A stretch of DNA of 64,000 bases from Lewinellaceae bacterium (lineage in GTDB: Bacteria; Bacteroidota; Bacteroidia; Chitinophagales; Saprospiraceae): assembly GCA_020636435.1 (NCBI GenBank), contig JACJXX010000001.1, positions 4,357,001 through 4,421,000 of the forward strand, read 5' to 3'. The translations under genes and the position numbers were made by a program. Shown here piece after piece: positions 7,925 through 14,426 of this stretch (position 1 is its first letter; each line of letters opens with the position of its first letter). The notes below the pieces were generated by a model that had not been told where the DNA came from, made no database searches, and saw only the letters and a list, made by a program, of their open reading frames with translations.

Positions 7925-8941
7925 ATGAAAAGGGTATTTGCAATTCTGATGAGTGTCCTTATGGCATTCCTTCTGGGGTGTGAAAAGGACGAATGGCTTC
8001 CTGCTCAGGAAGAAACGTTTACCACCGAATTTCGCGATGTATCATCTAGGCCTCAATGGAAAATGATCCTTTCCGAGATGAATAATTACATCCTTGCAGT
8101 TGTTGAGGAAAACATTCTGGACGCTAAGTTGGGCGAAGTTCTCATGAAACAAGCCAGGCTTATTGAACGGCATATCATTCATGATGCCATGCCGGGCGCT
8201 AAGGAGCAGGTCCGGGTTTTTGAAGGCAAGGTCGGAGTCATGGTGGAAAAGGATTATTTCCCCGCCGCACAGGCTGAACCGCTGTTGGGCATGGCCAAGG
8301 AGTTGTACTTTGTCCTGGACGGGAAACTCGTACAGGCCAGAGACGGTTTCGAAAGCTATCCAACCGGTGCCTTTCCGTATGAAGGCGACTGGAAACTGCA
8401 CTTCAACGGAATGGGCGAAGGTTTTCAGTTTGTTACGGATGAAGTTGCCTTTTCCGGCGCCAAGTCCCTGAAGCTGGAAGGGCGCCTCGGATGGCCGGCA
8501 GTTGCTTTTAAGCCAATAACCGAGCCGGGTGGAGTCGCATTTGCCGAGGCCCGCGTCTTGATTCAAAAGCCTGTGCCCGGGGCATTGAACAATCCGAAAG
8601 CAGGCTTCGGCTTTGGCAGCCTGGAAAAAGGATACCTGGGCAAGAACGTACATTACGCCTTTGTATACTTCGACACTGATGGTTACCTTTATTTTGGCGC
8701 CACCGGCGTGAAATCCAAATTTCTGATGGCCTGGCAAGGCAATAAATGGTATACCATCAGAATCGGATACGATGCTGCTCTCAATCGGGGCAGCCTTTGG
8801 ATCGATGGCGAACTGATGATGAAGGATTTCAACCTCAAGGGGCCCGAAGGGTCTTATGCCGGCATCCTGCTCGACAGTGGCAGCGACGCCCATACTTTCA
8901 CCTGCTTCGACGATGTGTTGGTTTGGAAATCTGTTGAGTGA
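7925..8941 (+). CDS. Lipoprotein with C-terminal lectin/LamG-like domain
   Basis: A 338-residue exported lipoprotein: signal peptide MKRVFAILMSVLMAFLLGC, Cys19 lipidation. Residues 30-135 are helical (WKMILSEMNNYILAVVEENILDA and following). From DGFESYPTGAFP (about 140) to the end it is beta-rich and reads as a concanavalin-like fold: SLKLEG, a glycine-rich middle, GNKWYTIRIGYDAALNRGSLWIDG, and a final CFDDVLVWKS. Such domains bind or cap carbohydrates. No catalytic residues are apparent, so binding is a guess. It stands alone. Confidence 0.85.
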   Translation: MKRVFAILMSVLMAFLLGCEKDEWLPAQEETFTTEFRDVSSRPQWKMILSEMNNYILAVVEENILDAKLGEVLMKQARLIERHIIHDAMPGAKEQVRVFEGKVGVMVEKDYFPAAQAEPLLGMAKELYFVLDGKLVQARDGFESYPTGAFPYEGDWKLHFNGMGEGFQFVTDEVAFSGAKSLKLEGRLGWPAVAFKPITEPGGVAFAEARVLIQKPVPGALNNPKAGFGFGSLEKGYLGKNVHYAFVYFDTDGYLYFGATGVKSKFLMAWQGNKWYTIRIGYDAALNRGSLWIDGELMMKDFNLKGPEGSYAGILLDSGSDAHTFTCFDDVLVWKSVE

Positions 8942-9014
8942 AACGGATGGGGCTCCAGAAGATTTTTAGGAGAAGCGGAGTGTAGTCTGTGATTTTACCC
9001 GCTCCAAAGCAAAT

Positions 9015-9106
9015 GGGGTGCGGTTGGGGCCGCACCCCACCGGAGTCCGTACGGATGCTCACTCTTTGCGCCCCTGCCTCGCCTGCTCGCGGGCAGGCAG
9101 GGGCGC
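9015..9106. other. Two GC-rich hairpins after the lipoprotein
   Basis: GGGGTGCGG/CCGCACCCC (9015-9038) and a 12-bp stem GCGCCCCTGCCT/AGGCAGGGGCGC (9068-9079 with 9095-9106, followed by GAAAAAAC) lie between the lipoprotein gene and the L-domain relic. Either could end transcription; neither is followed by a T run on plus. Confidence 0.5.
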
Positions 9107-9120
9107 GAAAAAACAACTAC

Positions 9121-9423
9121 ACCATTTTGAGCAGTTTAATATCCGGCCCTAATATTGCTAACTTGAGTGGATTGTCTGGAGTTATCGCTATCGGAAGGGA
9201 CCTTGACATTCGGGATAATGCTGCTTTGGCAAATTTAACCGGATTGAATGCGCTCACTTCTGTCGGGCATCTTGCTATTCAGGAAAATGACATCTTAGCG
9301 AATTTGGACAGATTGGATCACCCCATAGGCATTTCAGGGTCTCTTTCAATTCAAAACAATTCCCTCCTTGCCAATTGTGCCGTCCAAGCAATTTGTGATT
9401 ATCTAAGTAACCCATCCGGTTGA
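9121..9423 (+). pseudogene. Relic of a receptor-L-domain (leucine-rich-like) surface protein
   Basis: About 95 codons encode repeated NLSGLSGV-x-AIG-x-DLDIRDN and ALTSVGHLAIQEN units typical of Bacteroidota receptor-L-domain proteins. They end in CAVQAICDYLSNPSG, a motif that in full proteins is normally followed by further residues and a secretion domain. Here a stop follows at once. There is no signal peptide: the open frame upstream (from 8989) reads through GC-rich hairpins. I take it as a fragment left after loss of both ends. Confidence 0.65.
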
Positions 9424-9480
9424 TCCTGTAAATCCTGTCGAATTTCCTCTAACTTTGCCCCACAAAAAAACCAACCGGCT

Positions 9481-10518
9481 ATGAGCGAAATCCTCATCCA
9501 CCACCTCATCATCCACGAACTGGAGAAAGAACCCGAACACAACGAAGCCCGCCTGTTTTTGGCGGAGGCTACTACCCCGTTGGACAGCCGCGCCGACCTG
9601 CTGGTGGAAAAGCTCAACCACACCTTCCTGCAGAAAGAAGACATCCTGCACGGCTACCTCAGCCCTCCCGGCGACGCCCTCTTCCCCGGCTATTTCCAGC
9701 ACCTGGTGGAGGAAGGGCTTACCGAAGAAGCATTCATAGCTTTCAGCCGCGACACCATGGACGCCCTTCAGCAAAACCTGCAGGGCATCGTCGGCGCCAA
9801 AGGAGGCTATCTGGTTTATGCGCTCTACGAGTTGGACAATACCCGGATGCTGGGCGTCTTCCTGGTGCGCGACACCGAGGGCCTCGCCTTTCGCAAGGAG
9901 GGAGAAGATGCTTCTGCCTTCCTGCTCGACACCGTCACCTACCTCAATACCGAAAAGCTGGCCATGGCCTGCCGCATCCACATCAACCGCTTCGAGGAAG
10001 GGCAGGGGCGCTACGTCGAACTCATCAAATACGCCCGCAGCCAAAAGGAAATCTCGGAGTACTTCCTCAACTGGATCGGCCTGGAACGCCCCGAGAGCAG
10101 CAAAACGCTGACCCAAAGCTTCCTGCAAATGGTGGAAGAGCTGCCCATGCCGGTCGACGAGGCCACCGGAGAGGCCATGGAAGAGGGCCGTTTCCGCGAA
10201 AAAGTGCTCCACTTCGCCATGCAGAGCCCGCAAAAGACCATCAACCTGGAGCACTTCGGCCAGGAGCTCTACGGCGACCCGGAAGCCACCAAGCCTTTCC
10301 TGCAGGACAAAGAGGTGGGGCTCGACAATGAGTTCCGCTTCGACCGCAATACCATGAAGCAGTTTTACAACTATAAAGCCAACGCCGAGGGCATCTACCT
10401 CTACTTCAACCGCAACCACCTCAACCATGAGCAGGTGCGTGTGGAGGGGGATACGGTTATCATCCAATCACCGGAGTTGGCGGAGCAGATTTTGGATATT
10501 TTTGGGGACAAGCCTTAG
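9481..10518 (+). CDS. 37-kDa nucleoid-associated protein (NdpA/YejK family)
   Basis: A 345-residue soluble protein of the family named after a 37-kDa nucleoid-associated protein of E. coli. Visible hallmarks are a conserved N-terminal LIHHLIIHEL, the central GGYLVYALYE, the motif YFLNWIGLE about two thirds of the way along, and a C-terminal EQVRVEGDTVIIQSPELAEQIL. The family binds DNA, and its molecular role is poorly known. Third positions are strongly GC-rich like the core genome. Its stop overlaps the stop of the convergent DUF1080 gene by 4 bases. Confidence 0.88.
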   Translation: MSEILIHHLIIHELEKEPEHNEARLFLAEATTPLDSRADLLVEKLNHTFLQKEDILHGYLSPPGDALFPGYFQHLVEEGLTEEAFIAFSRDTMDALQQNLQGIVGAKGGYLVYALYELDNTRMLGVFLVRDTEGLAFRKEGEDASAFLLDTVTYLNTEKLAMACRIHINRFEEGQGRYVELIKYARSQKEISEYFLNWIGLERPESSKTLTQSFLQMVEELPMPVDEATGEAMEEGRFREKVLHFAMQSPQKTINLEHFGQELYGDPEATKPFLQDKEVGLDNEFRFDRNTMKQFYNYKANAEGIYLYFNRNHLNHEQVRVEGDTVIIQSPELAEQILDIFGDKP

Positions 10519-11381
10519 TACTTACACCTCCCCCCATCGTGCTTCACATAATACGCCTTATAATTCCTGGCCTTCGGGTCCATACACCCCTCCAGGTTGA
10601 GCAGTTCCACAACCCGGAACTCCACCGGGTGGCTCTCGCTTTGTAAGGAGATCGTTCCGCCGGCGAGCGGCATGCCGTCCAGTTTCACAGCAGGGTCAAA
10701 ACCATCCACCGCGCCGCCGCCGATCTGCGGTTTTGAATAGGTGAGCACCGTGTCCCCCTCCACATAATGCTGGATGAGCGAGTCGCCAAGCACCAGCAGT
10801 TCTACCGTTACCCATTGATCCCCGTCGTAAGTTTTGGAAGACGAATTGATGCAATGATCGGTAAATAGTTTTCCGTCCATTTCCACATGCGTGCCCGGCG
10901 TGCAGAGGTTGGCCGTCGGCCGGTCGCCTTCTCCCGTGCCGCCCAGCAGTTGGGCTTCTATAGAAATGGGAAAGTCCTGATCCAGCCCCATCGACGCTGC
11001 TGATTGCCCGTGGATCATCAGGCCGCTGTTGCGCCGGGCCCAGCCTGCTCCGCCTGCCGCCTGTTCGCCCACAAAGCGATAGGTGGCCCGCAGGCGGTAA
11101 TAAGAAAATGGCTGCTCGTAAAAAAGGTGCCCGAAGCGGCTGTCGAAATCGCCGGAATAATCCTGGTAGGAAACTTTCAGAATGCCATCCTCCACCCGGA
11201 AGGTATTGGCGTAGTTTTCGCCGGCGGCATAGCCTCTTATTTTGGGTATCCATCCGTCGAGGTTCTTGCCGTTGAAAAGGGGCAGCCATTCTTCCTGAAC
11301 AGTGTTTGCTTTGCGGGAAGTGCTGCACGAAAAAAGAAAGCTGGCGAGTATAACGGAAACGAGAAGGTTGTTGAATTTCAT
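10515..11381 (-). CDS. DUF1080 (3-keto-disaccharide hydrolase-type) lipoprotein
   Basis: A 288-residue lipoprotein with lipobox FLFSC. The core starts with EEWLPLFNGKNLDGWIPK, the DUF1080 signature, and continues with RNSGLMIHG, EAQLLGG, the linker GDQWVTVELLVLGDSLIQHYVEG, and the closing ISLQSESHPVEFRVVELL. The fold is concanavalin-like. Characterised members hydrolyse or hydrate 3-keto-glycosides, but many only bind sugars. It ends with a short Cys-bounded tail (GCMDPKARNYKAYY and following) like repeat units appended to other Bacteroidota surface proteins. Confidence 0.9.
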   Translation of the reverse strand: MKFNNLLVSVILASFLFSCSTSRKANTVQEEWLPLFNGKNLDGWIPKIRGYAAGENYANTFRVEDGILKVSYQDYSGDFDSRFGHLFYEQPFSYYRLRATYRFVGEQAAGGAGWARRNSGLMIHGQSAASMGLDQDFPISIEAQLLGGTGEGDRPTANLCTPGTHVEMDGKLFTDHCINSSSKTYDGDQWVTVELLVLGDSLIQHYVEGDTVLTYSKPQIGGGAVDGFDPAVKLDGMPLAGGTISLQSESHPVEFRVVELLNLEGCMDPKARNYKAYYVKHDGGRCKY

Positions 11382-11469
11382 TTTTGCGATAAAAATACTT
11401 TTTATTTCTTCGATAACGCACTCTTCTTAAGGCCAATAGGCAGACAGTATGCCAACCATCAATTGCTTA

Positions 11470-11628
11470 GGCACGAGGAAAGAATAAAGTGTTCAATTAT
11501 GGGGCAGTAATTTTTGTGCCAGGCAAGGCGCGAAGAATGAGGATAGCCAAAGCTACCTGAGTGATGAGCAACGCAGCATGGCGCAAAAAGGACAAGCCAG
11601 AATGGACAGTTTATTCTTTCGTCGTGCC
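11470..11628. mobile_element. MITE-like element, 159 bp, TTA target duplication
   Basis: Terminal inverted repeats GGCACGAGGAAAGAATAAA (11470-11488) and the complement of 11610-11628 match at 18 of 19 bases. TTA occurs immediately outside both ends (11467-11469 and 11629-11631). There is no open frame inside. A 3-base T-A type duplication is typical of some IS5-related groups, so a parent of that kind is possible. It lies in the stop codon of the TMEM220-like gene. Confidence 0.75.
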
Positions 11629-11793
11629 TTATTGGTAGAGGATATACCGGTGATAATACCCGAATGCCGCAAAGGCCGAAACGATGGCCACGAAGCCGTA
11701 CATCGCCACCCAGCCCCAGGGGTCCGGGTCGTTGAGTTGCACGGCGGCGAAGAGGGCGAAGAACAGGGCGAGGAAGAGGTTGAGGTATTTCAT
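11629..11793 (-). CDS. TMEM220-like small membrane protein, 54 aa
   Basis: This is a short gene I read from ATG at 11793. One helix (YLNLFLALFFALFAAVQ) is followed by LNDPDPWGWVAMYGF and a second helix. NDPDPW next to a helix is the hallmark of the TMEM220 membrane family, whose usual members are about 110 residues with four helices. This product stops after two, so it is either a half-length variant or truncated. Its TAA stop is exactly the TTA duplication of the adjacent MITE-like element, but the stop would also exist without the insertion. Confidence 0.65.
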   Translation of the reverse strand: MKYLNLFLALFFALFAAVQLNDPDPWGWVAMYGFVAIVSAFAAFGYYHRYILYQ

Positions 11794-12077
11794 GGTGTGC
11801 CAGGTTGGTTGTCAAGATAATAAAATCAACTATCTTCGAATCAAAATAAATGTAATCTCCGAAGAATATGCTGTTACCAGTGGACTGGGAACAGGGTTTG
11901 GCTTTACGGTGAAATTTGCAGGAGATGAAAATCATGACATTGTCGATTGTTGGGGATTGACCTTTAGAAAAGGTAAATAAAAAAAGTACCTGTTTGGCTT
12001 CTTTTTACCTGCCATTCCATGCTACCCCAACACGGCTACTGGTCTAAGGCTGGACAAGCTCGGCGTTCGGTTGTTCG
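11794..12077. other. Intergenic region without a convincing gene
   Basis: A short open stretch on plus (about 11850-11980, ending DCWGLTFRKGK) has protein-like composition but no start or homology I recognise; it may be a gene relic. AGGTAAA and TTTACCT arms around 11971-12010 could form a weak hairpin. Confidence 0.4.
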
Positions 12078-12217
12078 GCGTTCGAGGTTCGACGAGGCGG
12101 CTACCGTTCTAATGTTGGACAGCCACGTGGTGCTTCTTACACCGTACACAGCCCCGTGCCACTGTTGGACCTGTACACCGTACACAACCCCGGCAGCTAT
12201 TGTCCAACGCTAGACGG
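12078..12217. repeat. Interspersed repeat, copy A
   Basis: GCGTTCGAGGTTCGACG followed by a 119-bp unit (12099-12217) occurs again at 36417-36586 with only a few substitutions in the 119-bp part. Its ends CTAATGTTGGACAGC and GCTATTGTCCAACGCTAG are imperfect inverted repeats, and ACACCGTACACA occurs twice inside. There is no open frame. It looks like a small non-coding dispersed element. Confidence 0.8.
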
Positions 12218-12287
12218 GTAGCCACCGGAAGTCTTCGTCGACACGTACCCAATCGGTTAAGATGTTGAAAAATCGCAATCCTGTAAC

Positions 12288-13184
12288 TCACATCCCCGCC
12301 AGCATTTCCAGCCGCATCCAGTACCGATCGGTATGCGCCTGCACTTCCTCGATCAGATGCCGGTTCTCGGGTTTGAACAACTGCCGGAAGCGCCCCTGGT
12401 ATTTCAGGCACTCCTCCACAGGGATGTTCTGCTCAGGGCGGTAGTTGATGGTATAGTGCTGGCGCTCCAACTCAAAGAGCGGGAAGAGGCGCGTTTCCAC
12501 GGCCAGCCGCCCGATGTGGATCGACTCCGCCGGGTCCGTCTTGTGGCCCGGAGGGCAGGGGCCGTCGATCATCAGCAGGCGGAAGCCCCGGGTATTCTTC
12601 GCTTTTTCAACCTTTTCCCGCAGGTCTTCCAGGAAGGCCAGGGAGGCGGTGGCGGCGTAGGGCAGGTTGTGCGCTGCGATGATGCCCATCAGGTCTTTGG
12701 GCCAGGCGCGCTTGAAGCCGCTGCCGGGATTGGTGGTCGTCACGGCGCCGTAGGGGGTGGCGGTGCTCGACTGTATGCCGGTATTCATGTAGGCGCCGTT
12801 GTTGTTGACGATGTAGAGGATGTTCTCATTGCGGGCAGCGGCGCCGGAGAGGGCCTGCAGGCCGATGTCGAACGTGCCGCCGTCTCCGGCGAGGATAGCG
12901 ACGGTGGTATCTTCCTTGCCCTGCCGGTCGAGGGCGGCCCGTACGCCGGTAGCTGTGGCGGGCGCTGCGGCGAAGACGGTGTGCACCAGGTTGGCCTTCA
13001 GTTCCCGGAGCGGGAAGGGGCCGGAGATGATGGAAAAGCAGGAGGCCGGCGCTACGTAGACGGTATCTTCCCCGAGGATGCTGGCGAGGTGGCGCACGAG
13101 CAGCGACCAGCCACAACCGCGGCAACTGAGCGCGCCGGAATACACCTTTTCGTCTTTTATCAGGAATTCGAGTGCTGGTTTCAT
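12288..13184 (-). CDS. 2-oxoacid:ferredoxin oxidoreductase, beta (TPP-binding) subunit
   Basis: A 298-residue cytosolic subunit carrying thiamine diphosphate and an Fe-S cluster. LSCRGCGWSLL (Cys21, Cys24), Cys49 and Cys210 (DGPCPPG) are in place for the proximal cluster. GDGGTFDIGLQALSGAAARN (100-119) with following NNNGAYMNTG is the TPP/Mg motif of pyruvate-type enzymes. Together with the alpha and gamma genes just upstream it would oxidise pyruvate or another 2-oxoacid to the acyl-CoA and reduce ferredoxin. It is the last gene of the operon, 30 bases after the alpha gene. Confidence 0.92.
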   Translation of the reverse strand: MKPALEFLIKDEKVYSGALSCRGCGWSLLVRHLASILGEDTVYVAPASCFSIISGPFPLRELKANLVHTVFAAAPATATGVRAALDRQGKEDTTVAILAGDGGTFDIGLQALSGAAARNENILYIVNNNGAYMNTGIQSSTATPYGAVTTTNPGSGFKRAWPKDLMGIIAAHNLPYAATASLAFLEDLREKVEKAKNTRGFRLLMIDGPCPPGHKTDPAESIHIGRLAVETRLFPLFELERQHYTINYRPEQNIPVEECLKYQGRFRQLFKPENRHLIEEVQAHTDRYWMRLEMLAGM

Positions 13185-13214
13185 GATCTGGTTAATCTTT
13201 TGGTTCGAAAATGG

Positions 13215-14426
13215 TCAGCCTACATCTACCCAGTTTACCTCTTCGGGCTGGTGGGTGGCGCGGTAGAGGATTTTTTCTATGGTTTCCGGGGGCACGTCCT
13301 TGCCGCCGGCGCCGGCGAAGAAACCGTACATCCTGTAATCTTTACCGTACAGGGCGCGCTTCATTTCCTGCATGATGGCGCCTTCGTTGTCGCCCAGGAA
13401 ATTGCGCTCTACGATGGCAATGACGGCGTCTTTGGAGAGAGGCGCCAACGCGCTCAGCACAGCCTTCTTAGGGAAGGGTTTGAAGAGCCGCAGCTTCAGC
13501 AGGCCCACTTCCGGATAATCCCGGATAACGCCCCGCGCGGTGGAGGTAATGCTGGAAAGCGTCACCAGTACGATCCTGGTTTCGGGGCCGATGTTCACGG
13601 CCTCCACATTGCTGTAGGGGCGGCCGAAATGGGCGCCAAAATCGGCGGCGATCTCTTGGGCGAGGGCTTCCACTTTGTTCATCGCCTGCCAGTAGCTGTA
13701 GTTCATGCGGTTGTAATGTTCGGGCGGCAGCAGGCCCCCGAAGGATTTCGGCCGCTTCAGGTCGATCGACATCTCGCCGGGTTGAATGGGCGGCAGGAAG
13801 CGGTCGACCAGGTTCTGGTCCGGTATCCATACATTCTCGCTGGTATGGCTCTGGTAGAATGCGTCGAGCACCACCAAAACCGGAATCTGTACTTTTTCGG
13901 ACAGCACATAGGCCTGTATGATGGTATCCAGCACCTCCTGAGAACTCTCTCCGTAGAATTGAATCCACCCGGTATCCCGCTGGGAAAGCGAGTCGGATTG
14001 GTCCGACCAGATGTTCCAGGGAATGGAAGGGCGGCCGACGTTGCACACCACCATGGGCAGGCGGAAGTGGGCGATGGCCTGCAACACTTCATGGGCGTAG
14101 AACAAGCCCTGGCCCGCCGTTGCCGTGAAAACGCGTTCGCCGCCGATAGCCGCGCCCATGGCTGCGGCAAAAACGGAGTGTTCGCTGTCCATATTGATGT
14201 AGGTGGCGTCGAGCTTGCCTTCAGCCACCAGTTCCGACAGCCGTTCCACAATGGTGGTCTGTGGCGTAATAGGGTAGGCCGGAATGAAGCCCGCCCGGCA
14301 AAGGCGGGCGGCCTCGGCAGCGGCGTAGTTGCCCTTCATCACCACCTGTATGTGGCGTGGAAATTTCGGGCCTTCCAGGAAAGGCTCTTCTAAAGTTATG
14401 CTGTTCTGGCTGGTTTCCTTTTTCAT
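13215..14426 (-). CDS. 2-oxoacid:ferredoxin oxidoreductase, alpha subunit
   Basis: A 403-residue subunit forming the pyrimidine-binding half of the TPP site. Typical segments are MKGNYAAAEAARLCRAGFIPAYPITPQTTI, MDSEHSVFAAAMGAAIGGERVFTATAGQGL and LPMVVCNVGRP. The start is MKKETSQN at 14426. Its ATG overlaps the stop of the upstream fusion gene (ATGA), which implies translational coupling; the open frame reaches further up but overlaps that gene by 70 bases. YPITPQ is common to pyruvate oxidoreductases, so pyruvate is the likeliest substrate; this is not proven. Confidence 0.92.
   Translation of the reverse strand: MKKETSQNSITLEEPFLEGPKFPRHIQVVMKGNYAAAEAARLCRAGFIPAYPITPQTTIVERLSELVAEGKLDATYINMDSEHSVFAAAMGAAIGGERVFTATAGQGLFYAHEVLQAIAHFRLPMVVCNVGRPSIPWNIWSDQSDSLSQRDTGWIQFYGESSQEVLDTIIQAYVLSEKVQIPVLVVLDAFYQSHTSENVWIPDQNLVDRFLPPIQPGEMSIDLKRPKSFGGLLPPEHYNRMNYSYWQAMNKVEALAQEIAADFGAHFGRPYSNVEAVNIGPETRIVLVTLSSITSTARGVIRDYPEVGLLKLRLFKPFPKKAVLSALAPLSKDAVIAIVERNFLGDNEGAIMQEMKRALYGKDYRMYGFFAGAGGKDVPPETIEKILYRATHQPEEVNWVDVG

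Noticed and set aside
11459..11935. Minus-strand ORF of 158 codons
   Set aside because: It is out of frame with the TMEM220-like gene and runs through the MITE-like element; the small frame at 11629-11793 is the coherent one.
12333..14393. Long plus-strand open frame (686 codons) over the oxidoreductase beta and alpha genes
   Set aside because: It is antisense to two genes with clear motifs; its translation is a Gly/Arg/His-rich shadow caused by GC-rich third positions.
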